Made by a program: the position numbers and the translations under genes. A stretch of DNA of 64,000 nucleotides from Pseudobutyrivibrio sp. OR37 (lineage in GTDB: Bacteria; Bacillota; Clostridia; Lachnospirales; Lachnospiraceae): contig NZ_FOQF01000012.1 of the NCBI RefSeq assembly GCF_900113655.1, forward strand, positions 35,720 to 99,719, given 5' to 3'. The first letter of the stretch is position 1. Every line of letters starts with the position of its first letter. This document shows, piece after piece, positions 38,397 through 48,406 of the stretch. Below the pieces are notes generated by a model that saw nothing but the letters and a program-made list of their open reading frames with translations, was not told where the DNA came from and made no database searches.

Positions 38397-38807
38397 TTAA
38401 ATCAACTCTCCACTAAAATGCTGAATCTCGTGCTGAATAATCTGAGCTGTAAATCCACTATATTTACCATGCTTTGGCTGGAAGTTCTGATCCAAATAAT
38501 CCACTTCGATTTCATTATATCTCACACATGGCCTTATGCCATCAAGTGATAAGCAGCTTTCCTCAGTCTCGTATTTGCCACTCTTTTTTGTAATCACAGG
38601 ATTTACCATTGGAAAGATAAATGGTCCGGCTGCTACCACAATGATTTGCTTTTTCACGCCAATCATATTTGCCGCCATGCCCACGCATCTATCCAGATTT
38701 GCTTTTAATGTGTCCATCAAATCTACTATTACCTGGGCGTCCGCCTTGGTGGCTGGCTCGCTCTTCTGCTGTAGGAATATTTGATCTCGTACTATTTGTT
38801 TTACCAT
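38397..38807 (-). CDS. def: peptide deformylase
   Basis: A 136-residue metalloenzyme that removes the formyl group from nascent proteins. All three motifs are present in variant form: GMAANMIG (motif 1, near residue 43), EESCLSL (motif 2, with metal-ligand Cys near 85) and QHEIQHFSG (motif 3, HExxH, near 126). The variants, Asn for Gln in motif 1 and Gln for Asp in motif 3, are seen in the short deformylases of gut Clostridia. It may be a second, specialised deformylase. An AGAGG ribosome binding site precedes the ATG. Neighbours are acylphosphatase and a MATE exporter. Confidence 0.87.
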   Translation of the reverse strand: MVKQIVRDQIFLQQKSEPATKADAQVIVDLMDTLKANLDRCVGMAANMIGVKKQIIVVAAGPFIFPMVNPVITKKSGKYETEESCLSLDGIRPCVRYNEIEVDYLDQNFQPKHGKYSGFTAQIIQHEIQHFSGELI

Positions 38808-38823
38808 AATGACCTCTTGTAGT

Positions 38824-39102
38824 TTAATACTGCACTATAAATCCTCTCTCATCCTCTTCCACAGGAATCCTCTCCTTCTTCAAATCATAAATATTAATAT
38901 ATCTATCATTTGCCAAAGATTTCAGGAACATATAAATCTCCTGCTCCGAGCCTTGGATTTCTACAGTGACAGAACCATCGTATTCATTTTTCACGTACCC
39001 GGTCAGGCGATATTGGTTTGCAATATAATTTGCCTTATATCTAAATCCAACGCCCTGCACACGGCCTGTAAAAACCATGTGATATCTCACTAATTCTTTC
39101 AT
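38824..39102 (-). CDS. acyP: acylphosphatase
   Basis: A 92-residue enzyme that hydrolyses acyl phosphates such as carbamoyl or acetyl phosphate. The catalytic Arg is in GRVQGVGFRYKA near residue 22, and the catalytic Asn is in GYVKNEYDGSV near residue 40. Length matches the family. It lies 16 nt before def and 22 nt after the Nudix gene on the same strand. The ribosome binding site is weak. Confidence 0.93.
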   Translation of the reverse strand: MKELVRYHMVFTGRVQGVGFRYKANYIANQYRLTGYVKNEYDGSVTVEIQGSEQEIYMFLKSLANDRYINIYDLKKERIPVEEDERGFIVQY

Positions 39103-39124
39103 TTAAATAATCGTCCCAAATTAA

Positions 39125-39526
39125 CTATATAGCTGCATCAATCTTATCAATCAAAGTAATATCTGCTGGGAGCCAGTCTACATCACCAAGCTGCTCCTTT
39201 GTAAGCCACTTAGCAGCCTCGTGCTCTTTAAGGACCAAATCTCCCTCAACAATTGTCGACCAGAAGCAATCCATCGATAAATGAAAAGTAGGATAATCGT
39301 ACTCGATAGTATCAATCAGCTCTCCTACACTTATTTCTGTATCCAGCTCTTCCATAATCTCACGTTTAAGCGCTTCCTGTGGAGTCTCGCCTTCTTCAAT
39401 TTTCCCACCAGGGAATTCCCAGCCATCCTTGTAATCTCCATAGCCACGCTGAGTAGCAAAGATTATTGGTTGTTTTTGCTCATTCTCAGCCTTAATTACT
39501 GCTGCAACTACACGTATTGTTTTCAT
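39125..39526 (-). CDS. Nudix hydrolase, MutT-like
   Basis: A 133-residue pyrophosphohydrolase. The Nudix box runs GGKIEEGETPQEALKREIME with EEL following, near residues 38-60. The close resemblance to MutT and CTP pyrophosphohydrolases suggests a nucleotide such as 8-oxo-dGTP as substrate. The ATG at 39526 has AAAGGAG at good spacing. It begins 14 nt after the helicase gene, so the two are cotranscribed. Confidence 0.87.
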   Translation of the reverse strand: MKTIRVVAAVIKAENEQKQPIIFATQRGYGDYKDGWEFPGGKIEEGETPQEALKREIMEELDTEISVGELIDTIEYDYPTFHLSMDCFWSTIVEGDLVLKEHEAAKWLTKEQLGDVDWLPADITLIDKIDAAI

Positions 39527-39540
39527 AAACAAATCTCCTT

Positions 39541-42531
39541 TTATACACTTACTATATAATCATATACATCATCTCTAACAGGTTCATCTAATATCCATTC
39601 GATTTCAACTGCAGTTTTCTTAGTGTTAGCCATCGTAAATTCTTTTGCATAACCGCTAGGTGTCATTCGACCTAAATAATAGAATTCCTTGGAACCTTTA
39701 TCGTCCTTATTCTTTCTAACAAACAGTTCCACTCGTATACCAAGTTCTTTGCTATTAAGAAAGTTTTGAACATCATTCGAAGCAATTTTACGTCCTGACT
39801 TCGATATTGCTATCAATGTTTTATTACTTGTAAAACGGTCCTCATACTTTGTAGTATCACTTATGTCATCATCTTTCTCATAATTGATAAAAACTGGGAA
39901 GGTATTTGTTTTCTGATTAAATTTGTATCCACCAATATTTGTTGGGACCTCATTATTCTCCCAGTTGAGCAATCTACAAACGTCTTCATAAGTATACTTC
40001 TGATATAGCACAAGATCCGTGTCACGATATGACTTACTATAATCCCTGTCATATCTGCTGATTCCAAAATCAATAAGTTCTTTAAGGATATCATAGAACT
40101 CTTTATTTTGAAGCATTTCCTTGAAGGAAGCACTTACCATATAATCAGAATCATCTTTTTCTAGGAAAACACAATTTGAATATGTCTTTTTTCCTGAGCC
40201 TGAAGGAAACTCGTTTGTCATTACATTAACTACATTTTCTACTTGGTCTTTTGAAAGATTCTTTCCATAATCATGTTTTAAATCTTCAGCCAGCCCCTGC
40301 ATAAGGTTTCTTATCGACTCACTATTAGCATACGCAAGCATACGTTTTAATAATCTTAATTCCTGAATTCTCTTTCCGTTTGCCAATTTCTTTGAAACGA
40401 ATTCAATCATCTTTTCTTCATTATCGGAAAGACGTATTGTATATTCCTTTTCATACTTAACCAAGAATTTGTAATAGGAACCTAAACTATTATTATCAAA
40501 AATTCTGAGCACATCCATTTCACCATAATCATCAAAATCTTTTAGCGCTGGAATATGGCCAAGTTTATTTTTTAAATTTGTATAGTTTTCCTTTATTAGC
40601 TTAATATCACTAAAATTAGCTTTATCAACAGAATCAAAAATTCTCTTTCTGCTTATCTCATCAAAATGAACAGTGGACGCACCTGGTATTACCCTGCCGC
40701 CTTCCATAACGTATCTACGAATATTATCTTTGTTATAAGTGCGGTCACCAGAAAGTGCAATCGGAATCATAAAGTTGTTATTATAGTTTCCAATGAAATC
40801 AATGATTACAACATATTCCTTGCCTTCAGCTTTTCTAAGTCCTCGGCCTAGCTGTTGAATAAATACTATAGGTGATTGTGTAGGACGAAGCATTACAACC
40901 TGATTAACCTCCACGATATCTACACCTTCATTTAAGATTTCGTAAGAAAAAATATAATCAAGGGGCTGCATTTCAAGTGTAGCGTCAGATTCATCCATAG
41001 CAAGTCTCTCAAATGCCTCTTGTCTAGCATCCTCGCTTGCATCACCATTTAATGCGATAGTTCTGTATTTACGCCCTGTATCTGGATTAATCATCTGATT
41101 AAACTTTGCAGATAAAGTTTTAGACTCTTCTATTCCACTGCAGAAGATAAGTCCCTTGACCTTATCTCCGCTATATCCGTAATACTGAGTCTGCTCAATA
41201 ATATGTTTAACTCGTTCATCACTTGTTAGAACACTAAAATCTCTATGTGCAGATTCATCATCACCAATGATAGAAATATCTTTTATTCCAAAGTAATGAA
41301 ATGGGCATAAAAGATTTTCTTCCATCGCCTGCTGCAATCTGATTTCATATGCTATTTGATAATTAAAGATTTCATATATATTTCGACCTTCAATATTGTC
41401 ATCTCTCTTATCAGGAGTAGCAGTCATTCCGAGCCATAAGCTAGGAGTAAAATATTCCATAACTTTCTTATATGAATCCGCAGCTGCATGATGAGCTTCA
41501 TCAAATATTATGCAGTCAAAGGTATCAGGAGCAAACTGTTTTAATGATTCTTCCTTGCTCATAGTCTGAATCATTGCAAATATATAGTCTTTGTCTTTAT
41601 TTTCATCAACAGAATGTCCCGCTCCTATTATTCCTGTTGTAATAGTATTTCCAAAAACTTTCTTATATGATTTTTCTGTCTGCCTTGCTAGTTGCCCTCT
41701 ATGAACAAGAAACAAAACCCTTTTGAATCTCATTTCTCTCATAGCAAATGCAGATGCATAGGTCTTACCAGTTCCAGTGGCAGAAATCAGTAATGCACGA
41801 TTTTCATTAGCATCAACGATCTTCTTAAGATTTGTGATAAAACCTACCTGCATACTATTTGGCTTTAACTTATAACTCTCAATTGATGTAACTTCATTTT
41901 GTTTAGCAATCCTTTGTTGCTCTTTAACAATCTTATATGCTTGTGTATAGTTTTCATAAAACTCGTCGAAATTCAACGTATACTGAGAGCTCCATAAATC
42001 GTTAAATTCCGCAACTATCTCCTTTGCAACTTCTCCTTGCTCCGTAGATACTATTTTTGTATTCCATTCTTTATTACTTGTAAGAGCAAATTTTGTTATA
42101 TTAGTACTGCCAATTATAATTCTATATATTTCATCCTTCTTAAAGATGTAGCCTTTAGTATGAAATCCCTCTTCAGCGGCATTCACATCATACATACGAA
42201 TTTCTATATTACTAAATTCATTAAGCTTTTTTAGAGCCTTAGGCTCGCTAAAATTAAGATAGTTTGTTGTAAGGATTTTACCTGGAATATTCTTATCCTG
42301 AAGTTCTTTTAGAATTTGAAGCAATGGAGCTATTCCAGCCATGGTAATAAATGCCACACTCATCTGAAAACTATCGCACGCAGAAAGCTCATCCTCTATG
42401 GATGAGATAACTTTCTTACCTTCTTTGTAATTGTTAGATACAAACTGTGGTCTATATGCAAGATTTGATACTACACTACCATCAATATATGCTGTCTGTA
42501 ATCCAAGTTTTAATTCCTCAATGTTGTCCAT
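39541..42531 (-). CDS. PLD-nuclease and DEAD/DEAH-box helicase fusion (DUF3427 type)
   Basis: A 996-residue protein. The N-terminal phospholipase-D-like nuclease domain (about 30-180) has one HxK motif (H124, K126) followed by GSTN (141-144). A superfamily 2 helicase core follows, with Walker A ATGTGKT (251-257), DEAH (344-347), the TAT motif LGMTATP and motif VI QQLGRGLRKA. The last 300 residues match the DUF3427 type. Such proteins are widespread, often near defence genes, and presumably cut and unwind foreign DNA or RNA. It heads a minus-strand cluster with Nudix, acylphosphatase, deformylase and MATE genes. A GGGAG ribosome binding site precedes the ATG. Confidence 0.88.
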   Translation of the reverse strand: MDNIEELKLGLQTAYIDGSVVSNLAYRPQFVSNNYKEGKKVISSIEDELSACDSFQMSVAFITMAGIAPLLQILKELQDKNIPGKILTTNYLNFSEPKALKKLNEFSNIEIRMYDVNAAEEGFHTKGYIFKKDEIYRIIIGSTNITKFALTSNKEWNTKIVSTEQGEVAKEIVAEFNDLWSSQYTLNFDEFYENYTQAYKIVKEQQRIAKQNEVTSIESYKLKPNSMQVGFITNLKKIVDANENRALLISATGTGKTYASAFAMREMRFKRVLFLVHRGQLARQTEKSYKKVFGNTITTGIIGAGHSVDENKDKDYIFAMIQTMSKEESLKQFAPDTFDCIIFDEAHHAAADSYKKVMEYFTPSLWLGMTATPDKRDDNIEGRNIYEIFNYQIAYEIRLQQAMEENLLCPFHYFGIKDISIIGDDESAHRDFSVLTSDERVKHIIEQTQYYGYSGDKVKGLIFCSGIEESKTLSAKFNQMINPDTGRKYRTIALNGDASEDARQEAFERLAMDESDATLEMQPLDYIFSYEILNEGVDIVEVNQVVMLRPTQSPIVFIQQLGRGLRKAEGKEYVVIIDFIGNYNNNFMIPIALSGDRTYNKDNIRRYVMEGGRVIPGASTVHFDEISRKRIFDSVDKANFSDIKLIKENYTNLKNKLGHIPALKDFDDYGEMDVLRIFDNNSLGSYYKFLVKYEKEYTIRLSDNEEKMIEFVSKKLANGKRIQELRLLKRMLAYANSESIRNLMQGLAEDLKHDYGKNLSKDQVENVVNVMTNEFPSGSGKKTYSNCVFLEKDDSDYMVSASFKEMLQNKEFYDILKELIDFGISRYDRDYSKSYRDTDLVLYQKYTYEDVCRLLNWENNEVPTNIGGYKFNQKTNTFPVFINYEKDDDISDTTKYEDRFTSNKTLIAISKSGRKIASNDVQNFLNSKELGIRVELFVRKNKDDKGSKEFYYLGRMTPSGYAKEFTMANTKKTAVEIEWILDEPVRDDVYDYIVSV

Positions 42532-42625
42532 AGATTTCTCCCATTTTTATAGTATCAATAAATTTTTCATCCCTACCCCATTTATTCCGCTATCTAGTCA
42601 TTTTTATTATATCCAACTACAAAAA

Positions 42626-42931
42626 TCATTCATAGTCTTCATCTGCATCAAACCCATAGTATAGCATTTCATTATATTTGGCATTGGCGGCCTCGCTGGC
42701 CTTCTTTTCCCGCCATCTATCTATATCGCTGCAGATAGCAAGGGCCTCGTCCACTATAAGCTCTGCCGTGTTGGGCTTCACATTGTAAAGATATGCCATC
42801 ATCCTTTCCATCGCCTTGGGACTGCCTAGCATCTTGGCGATCTGCTCTCCCAACTCGTCTGGAAATCCCAGGCTCCTTATGGCCTGCACCAGCTCATCCC
42901 TGCTTCTAGCCCATTCTCGTTTAAAATCCAT
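42626..42931 (-). CDS. small conserved helical protein, unknown function
   Basis: A 101-residue, helix-rich protein containing SLGFPDELGEQIAKMLGSP and CSDIDRWREKK. Similar small proteins are common in Lachnospiraceae, but I know no function. The ATG at 42931 is preceded by AGGAGG, so the longer frame to 42961 is rejected. The acidic tail ends at the stop codon at 42626. It lies upstream of the helicase cluster with a 94-nt gap and may or may not belong to it. Confidence 0.7.
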   Translation of the reverse strand: MDFKREWARSRDELVQAIRSLGFPDELGEQIAKMLGSPKAMERMMAYLYNVKPNTAELIVDEALAICSDIDRWREKKASEAANAKYNEMLYYGFDADEDYE

Positions 42932-43037
42932 TCTGCCTCCTAAATGTGATGACTCCATCACTTTATTCTATCTTTATATATTAATACTTGCGCGATTAGA
43001 TTTGAAGTAATTATGCGCCTCTGCTAAAATAATCCCC

Positions 43038-43550
43038 ATGAAAAACTTTGAGAAACTAATAAACGAATCCTTACAAGAAGTGAAGCACATCGGCATAAAG
43101 CCAGGCGTCATCGTATCATTCACTATTAATAAAAGGGCTAAAACCAGATGGGGACTTTGCAAGCAGAATCCCGATAAGACTTTTGAAATTCAGATAGCTG
43201 AAAAGCTCCTAACTGATGATAGAATCTCCGAGAAAGCCTGTAAAGAGACCATCATTCATGAGATACTTCATACCTGCAAAGGCTGTATGAGACATACGGG
43301 AAAATGGAAATATTATGCAGAAGTTATGAATCAGGTGTACGGCTATAACATCAAGCGCGTTACTACCGGCTCTGAAAAAGGAGTTGAGGATTACAAATCT
43401 GAAAGCTCTATGGCCATCAAATACATATTTACCTGTGAAAACTGCGGCGCCACCATATATCGTAAACGCGATAGTCGTTTCACGAGAAATTATCGTAAAT
43501 ACGGTTGCGCGAGATGTGGCGCCGTAGCCTGGAAGAAAGAGCTTGCATAG
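43038..43550 (+). CDS. SprT-like zinc metalloprotease domain protein
   Basis: A 170-residue protein. The SprT-like domain has the zinc site HEILHTCKGCMRHTGKW near residues 75-91: HExxH plus a third His. A C-terminal zinc ribbon has CENCG (about 135) and CARCG (about 157). SprT/Spartan-type proteases cleave proteins stuck on DNA, and the bacterial versions are less well characterised. It is the only plus-strand gene in this stretch and lies convergent with the acetyltransferase. No clear ribosome binding site is visible. Confidence 0.8.
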   Translation: MKNFEKLINESLQEVKHIGIKPGVIVSFTINKRAKTRWGLCKQNPDKTFEIQIAEKLLTDDRISEKACKETIIHEILHTCKGCMRHTGKWKYYAEVMNQVYGYNIKRVTTGSEKGVEDYKSESSMAIKYIFTCENCGATIYRKRDSRFTRNYRKYGCARCGAVAWKKELA

Positions 43551-43555
43551 ATTAT

Positions 43556-44116
43556 TTACAAAGCTCTAATATTTTTTTCAAATCTTTCTTCTGTTATGAA
43601 TCTTTTATAAAATCGCGAATATAAATCCCATACCTCATCCTTATTGCGGCACTTTTTCTTGCCAGCTTCAAGGATGATGTATTTGACGCCAAAGCATTCC
43701 ACGCGTAAATCAGTATCATAGCAATTGTTGCGTAGATAAAATCCCAAGCGTCTGGTCTGAAGTGTTTTTTGCTGCTCATCATCTGTATAAGCAGGGTCTT
43801 CTACCTCTCCTATGATTCTATCTGCATTGCCAAGATAATCATCTATTAAAGTAAGAAGATTGGCGCCTACGCCTTTATTTCTGTGCTCTGGGAAAATCGC
43901 TATGTAATCTATAAGATAGCTGTTTTCCAGCTTTACCATAAAGGTGTAGCCTACCATCTCCTCTTTTTCAAAAAGTCCCAAGCAATCATAAAAGCCATCC
44001 TGCACCGACTGCAGAATCATTTTCAGTGGCTTTAGCTCATCCTTTGGGAAATCTATAACCATGTGCTCTTGATAGAGTTTTGTTATTTGGTTTTCATCTA
44101 ATCGTTGTAGTTTCAT
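43556..44116 (-). CDS. GNAT-family N-acetyltransferase
   Basis: A 186-residue acetyltransferase. The acetyl-CoA-binding motif A is visible as IAIFPEHRNKGVGANLL near residues 72-90. The substrate cannot be read from sequence. The start ATG has only a weak ribosome binding site. It ends 6 nt from the convergent SprT gene and begins 20 nt from the ABC exporter gene, so it is probably the second gene of that transcript. Confidence 0.75.
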   Translation of the reverse strand: MKLQRLDENQITKLYQEHMVIDFPKDELKPLKMILQSVQDGFYDCLGLFEKEEMVGYTFMVKLENSYLIDYIAIFPEHRNKGVGANLLTLIDDYLGNADRIIGEVEDPAYTDDEQQKTLQTRRLGFYLRNNCYDTDLRVECFGVKYIILEAGKKKCRNKDEVWDLYSRFYKRFITEERFEKNIRAL

Positions 44117-44136
44117 GTTCTATATTTACCGAATAC

Positions 44137-45870
44137 TTAAATTGCACCCAACTGCATCTTATAGTATTTCTCGTAGATACCTCCTTCTTTGATTAATTGC
44201 TTGTGGGTACCTTTTTCTTTAATACCATCCCCATCCAAAACAATTATTTCATCAGCACCAAGAATAGTAGACAAACGATGGGCTATTGTGATTGTTGTTC
44301 TACCTACTGCAAGCTTATCTAAGCTTTCCTGGATATATCGCTCACTTTCATTATCAAGTGCACTGGTTGCTTCATCCAAAATTAATATAGGTGGATTTTT
44401 CAGGAATACTCTTGCGATAGCGATACGCTGCTTTTGTCCGCCAGATAATCTGGTGCCTCGCTCACCTACCTCTGTATCAAATCCATCAGGAAGGCTTTCG
44501 ATGAAATCCAATAAATCTGCATTTCTCGCAGCCTCTACAATTTCTTCCATGGTAGCATCCTGCTTGCCGTATGCGATATTTTCTTTTATCGTTCCATTGA
44601 ACAGATAAACATCCTGTTGAACTATTCCAATATAAGAGCGCAGTGATTTTTGAGTCACATTTCTGATATCAACACCATCTATACGCACACTACCGCCGGT
44701 AACATCGTAAAATCTAGGAATAAGTGCGCAAAGTGTAGTCTTTCCACCACCAGAAGGTCCCACTATAGCAACAGACTTTCCTGCATCCACATGCAGATTG
44801 ATATTCTCTAAAACTGTCTCCTCTTCTTCATATGAGAATGATACATTTTCAAAATCGATAACCCCCTGCACATTATTTAACTCTTTGGCATCCTTGTCAT
44901 CAACAATATCAGGCATAGTATCCATTACTTCTGTAAATCTTTCAAAGCCTGCAAGTCCTTTTTGAAGCTGTTCTGTAAACTCCACAAGAACGTTAACCGG
45001 ATTAATAAAGATGTTGATATACAGGGCATAAATCGCCAAATCCTCAACTGAAATCTGTCCCTTTGCAATGCAATAGCCCCCAGAAACCAGCACAGTCATA
45101 AACATCAGACCTTCAAACATACTATTTCCAGAATGGAATATTCCCATCTGTCTATAGTTTGCCTTTTTAGAATCCAAAAAGGCTAGATTACTTTTATCAA
45201 ACTTCTTCTGTTCGATATCCTCACCGGTAAATGACTTTACTACTCTGATTCCGCCCAAAGTATCCTGTAAAGAAGAATTTATTCCTGCAATCTTCTTTCG
45301 GTTATCAGAAAATGTACGTCGCATTTTGTGGTTCTGATTTACCGCAAAAATACCCATAAATACCACAACAATAGCCAGACAAAGTGTCATAGGTACGTTG
45401 ATTCTCATTAAAAGTATAAATGAACCTACTATCTTCACCACTGAGATAAATATATTCTCAGGTCCATGATGGGCCAGCTCTGAAATGTCAAACAGATCCG
45501 ACACCAGCTTACTCATCATCTCTCCTGTATTGTGAGTATCATAATAAGAAAATGAGAATGCTTCAAAACGCTCAAATAGCTCTCTACGCATTCCAGACTC
45601 TATTTTTGCACCCATCATATGACCTTGATAAGTAACATAATATTTGCAGGCTGTCCTTATCAGATACATGACAATCATAAGCAGGGCAATCCAACCCAAA
45701 TTCTTAAGAATGATTTCTGGGGCCTCAAGATATAGAGTCTCTCTTAAAAACCTAAGTAACTGCGGAAACGCCAGATCAATTACAGACAAAATAGTTGCAC
45801 AAATTAAATCTAAAACAAACACACCTATGTATGGTTTGTAATATGGGATAAATCTTTTAATAAGCTTCAT
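44137..45870 (-). CDS. ABC exporter, fused permease and ATPase
   Basis: A 577-residue half-transporter of the MsbA/multidrug type that acts as a dimer. Six membrane segments (about residues 1-310) precede an ATPase with Walker A GPSGGGKTTL near 375, signature RLSGGQKQR near 475, Walker B ILILDEATSAL and the switch His in IAHRLS. The start ATG at 45870 (MKLIKRFIPYY) has AAGGAA upstream and the longer frame runs through the 45-bp element. That element is nearly identical to the one before the GIY-YIG/DUF2075 gene, suggesting shared control. Confidence 0.9.
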   Translation of the reverse strand: MKLIKRFIPYYKPYIGVFVLDLICATILSVIDLAFPQLLRFLRETLYLEAPEIILKNLGWIALLMIVMYLIRTACKYYVTYQGHMMGAKIESGMRRELFERFEAFSFSYYDTHNTGEMMSKLVSDLFDISELAHHGPENIFISVVKIVGSFILLMRINVPMTLCLAIVVVFMGIFAVNQNHKMRRTFSDNRKKIAGINSSLQDTLGGIRVVKSFTGEDIEQKKFDKSNLAFLDSKKANYRQMGIFHSGNSMFEGLMFMTVLVSGGYCIAKGQISVEDLAIYALYINIFINPVNVLVEFTEQLQKGLAGFERFTEVMDTMPDIVDDKDAKELNNVQGVIDFENVSFSYEEEETVLENINLHVDAGKSVAIVGPSGGGKTTLCALIPRFYDVTGGSVRIDGVDIRNVTQKSLRSYIGIVQQDVYLFNGTIKENIAYGKQDATMEEIVEAARNADLLDFIESLPDGFDTEVGERGTRLSGGQKQRIAIARVFLKNPPILILDEATSALDNESERYIQESLDKLAVGRTTITIAHRLSTILGADEIIVLDGDGIKEKGTHKQLIKEGGIYEKYYKMQLGAI

Positions 45871-45885
45871 TTCTAATTTCCTTCT

Positions 45886-45930
45886 TCTAAAACATACTGT
45901 AGTAAGTATATCATAAGAGGGGAATGATTG
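45886..45930 (-). repeat. 45-bp element, copy A (upstream of ABC exporter)
   Basis: 43 of 45 bases match the copy at 51649-51693. The core ATACTGTAGTAAGTAT is an interrupted inverted repeat (ATACT, 6 nt, AGTAT). On the minus strand it also holds TATGAT and TATACT, usable as -10 boxes. It lies 16-60 nt before the ABC start codon. Confidence 0.85.
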
Positions 45931-45942
45931 CATTTTCACAGC

Positions 45943-47583
45943 TTACCCAATCAACGCCTTAATGTCATCTTCAACATTAGTGATGCCGGCAATGCCGAAG
46001 TTTTCAACCAGTACATTAACCACGTTTGGCGAAAGAAATGCTGGAAGTGTTGGTCCAAGATGGATGTTCTTTACGCCTAAATAAAGCAGCGCAAGAAGAA
46101 CGATTACCGCCTTCTGCTCGTACCATGAAATGTTGTAAACGATTGGAAGGTCATTGACGTCATCCAGCTCGAACACTTCCTTTAGCTTGAGTACGATGAG
46201 GGCTAGTGAATATGAATCGTTGCACTGGCCTGCGTCTAACACTCTTGGGATTCCGCCGATGTCGCCTAAATCAAGCTTGTTGTATTTGTATTTTGCGCAA
46301 CCTGCTGTGAGGATGACCGTATCCTTTGGAAGTGCCTGTGCAAATTCGGTGTAATAGCTTCTGCTTTTAGCGCGGCCGTCACATCCTGCCATTACCACAA
46401 ATTTCTTGATAGCGCCAGATTTTACAGCGTCAACTACAGTGTCTGCCAAGGCGAATACCTGCTCGTGGGCGAAGCCGCCTGTGATTGTACCTGTTTCGAT
46501 TTCTGTTGGGGCCTGGCAATTCTTTGCCATCTCGATGATTTCTGAGAAATCCTTTACCTCACCATATTTTCCGTCGATGTGCTTGCAGCCAGGGTAACCT
46601 GCCGCGCCAGTTGTGAACATTCTATCTTTGTAATAATCGGCAGGTGGAACGATGCAGTTTGTAGTCATAAGGATTGGGCCGTTGAAGCTGGCAAACTCTT
46701 CCTTCTGCTTCCACCATGCGTTTCCGTAATTTCCAGCAAAGTTATCATACTTTTTGAAGAATGGATAATAATGGGCAGGCAACATCTCAGAATGAGTGTA
46801 CACATCCACACCTGTGCCCTTAGTCTGCTCCAAAAGCATCTCCAAATCCTTCAGGTCGTGACCTGAAATAAGGATTCCAGGATTGTTTCTGACACCGATA
46901 TTTACCTGTGTGATTTCAGGATTTCCGTAGGCAGATGTATTTGCCTCGTCAAGAAGTGCCATTCCATCCACACCGTATTTTCCAGTTTCCAATGTAAGTG
47001 CCACCAAATCATCTACAGAAAGACTGTCATCAAGAGTTGCTGCGAGGGCCTTCTGAAGGAACGCATCCACCTCCACGTTGTCCTTAAGAAGTGCGTTTGC
47101 ATGCTTTGAATATGCAGCAAGCCCCTTGAGACCATAGGTGATGAGCTCTCTTAATGAACGAATGTCTTCATTTTCTGTTGAAAGAACGCCTACTGTTTTT
47201 GCCTTCTCATCAAAATCTGCCTTGGCGCCATTGTACATAGCAGCCTCTGGAAGATTAGCGCGAGCCTCCGTACTAAGCTGGCCCAGCAGCTTTTCTTTAA
47301 TAGAAAGAGTCTCTTCGATTTTTGCAGATATGGCATCATAATCGAAGTTTGCATTTGTGATTGTTGTGAATAAGTTCACCGATATGAGATGATTAACATC
47401 CTCTGCTACGGCCTTGCCCTCAGCGCGAAGTGCTGTAGTTACTGCTGAAATCCCCTTGGTTACATATACAAGCAAATCCTGCAGATTGGCCACCTCAGGC
47501 TTCTTTCCACATACGCCAGACATTGTGCAGCCCGCACATCCAGCTGTTTCCTGACATTGATAGCAAAACATCTTATTTTCCAT
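45943..47583 (-). CDS. hcp: hydroxylamine reductase / hybrid cluster protein
   Basis: A 546-residue iron-sulfur protein that reduces hydroxylamine and nitric oxide. The N-terminal cysteine cluster [13 protein letters not shown] is at about 6-18. The hybrid-cluster ligands appear in the regions [22 protein letters not shown] and the C-terminal [10 protein letters not shown]. The ATG at 47583 has AAAGGAG. A longer frame is not needed. It is divergent from a Crp/Fnr gene, and a perfect palindrome lies at a class II activator position in its promoter. Confidence 0.94.
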   Translation of the reverse strand: MENKMFCYQCQETAGCAGCTMSGVCGKKPEVANLQDLLVYVTKGISAVTTALRAEGKAVAEDVNHLISVNLFTTITNANFDYDAISAKIEETLSIKEKLLGQLSTEARANLPEAAMYNGAKADFDEKAKTVGVLSTENEDIRSLRELITYGLKGLAAYSKHANALLKDNVEVDAFLQKALAATLDDSLSVDDLVALTLETGKYGVDGMALLDEANTSAYGNPEITQVNIGVRNNPGILISGHDLKDLEMLLEQTKGTGVDVYTHSEMLPAHYYPFFKKYDNFAGNYGNAWWKQKEEFASFNGPILMTTNCIVPPADYYKDRMFTTGAAGYPGCKHIDGKYGEVKDFSEIIEMAKNCQAPTEIETGTITGGFAHEQVFALADTVVDAVKSGAIKKFVVMAGCDGRAKSRSYYTEFAQALPKDTVILTAGCAKYKYNKLDLGDIGGIPRVLDAGQCNDSYSLALIVLKLKEVFELDDVNDLPIVYNISWYEQKAVIVLLALLYLGVKNIHLGPTLPAFLSPNVVNVLVENFGIAGITNVEDDIKALIG

Positions 47584-47625
47584 TGTTTGACTCCTTTGAA
47601 ACGTGATTTTTGATTCTGCAAGCAC

Positions 47626-47631
47626 TATATA
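47626..47631 (-). promoter_or_regulatory. -10 box of the hcp promoter
   Basis: TATATA on the minus strand would start transcription near 47618. No good -35 is present, as expected for a promoter that depends on an activator. The palindrome at 47651-47666 is then centred about 40 bp upstream of the start. Confidence 0.5.
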
Positions 47632-47650
47632 CCAATCCCAAAGTTAAAAT

Positions 47651-47666
47651 AGTTGCAAATGCAACT
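47651..47666. promoter_or_regulatory. perfect palindrome, likely Crp/Fnr-family operator
   Basis: AGTTGCAAATGCAACT consists of two 7-bp arms with a 2-bp centre. Its size and position between hcp and the divergent Crp/Fnr gene fit a dimer-binding operator that activates hcp and may autoregulate the regulator. Confidence 0.65.
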
Positions 47667-47713
47667 CCTTCCATCGTATGATTAAGGTAGTATATGATTG
47701 GCAGGTGATATCT

Positions 47714-48406
47714 ATGGAAAAAGAAGTAAGCTATAACAAAGTGGAGCTTTTTGAAAACATTAATGAGGCGGAACTGGACAAACTGCTATGCTGCATCCGC
47801 TCTTTCAAAAAGGATTACCAAAAGGGACAAACCATTTATATGGAAACTGACAGTATCCCCTACGTTGGGATTGTGCTGAGCGGAAGCGTTCATATGATAA
47901 AGGAAGATATTTGGGGCAACAGCTCCCTGTTCACTTTCTTCGGGCCTGGGGAATTGTTCGGCGAAAGCTTTGCGGTGCAAAAGGATATTTCCTCATCGGT
48001 TATATTCAAGGCCGCGCAAGATTCTAAGGTTTTGTTTTTGGCCGCTGCCAACATCATTCACACCTGTCCAAATGCCTGTGCTTTTCACGGGCAGATAGCC
48101 ACAAACCTGTTTCATTTGTTGGGATGCAAGAATCAGAAATTCATTAATAAGATAGAAATTCTCTCCAAGGGCAGCATCAGAGAAAAGCTGTTAGCCTACA
48201 TCTCCCAGCTGGCTCAGGAACAGAAATCAAAATATGTAAGCTCCCCTCTTTCGCGAGTGGCTTTGGCGGAATATTTATCGGTGAATCGCAGCGCAATGAT
48301 CCGCGAGCTGTCGAAAATGAGGGATGATGGAATAATAGATTTTGACAAGGACACGTTTATAGTAAAGGAAGGAACGCATGGAAAAGAACATAAAAGAGAC
48401 TCTTAA
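47714..48406 (+). CDS. Crp/Fnr-family transcription regulator, probable hcp activator
   Basis: A 230-residue regulator with an N-terminal cyclic-nucleotide-binding-like fold (about 15-125, GPGELFGESFAV near 83) and a C-terminal winged helix (about 145-225, SRVALAEYLSVNRSAMIREL). Cysteines at about 26-27 and 117-121 could hold a heme or iron-sulfur cofactor, but the pattern is not classic Fnr. The ATG at 47714 has AGGTG before it. It overlaps the next gene by 29 nt. The location beside hcp and a hemerythrin-type protein suggests a nitric oxide or redox sensor. Confidence 0.87.
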   Translation: MEKEVSYNKVELFENINEAELDKLLCCIRSFKKDYQKGQTIYMETDSIPYVGIVLSGSVHMIKEDIWGNSSLFTFFGPGELFGESFAVQKDISSSVIFKAAQDSKVLFLAAANIIHTCPNACAFHGQIATNLFHLLGCKNQKFINKIEILSKGSIREKLLAYISQLAQEQKSKYVSSPLSRVALAEYLSVNRSAMIRELSKMRDDGIIDFDKDTFIVKEGTHGKEHKRDS

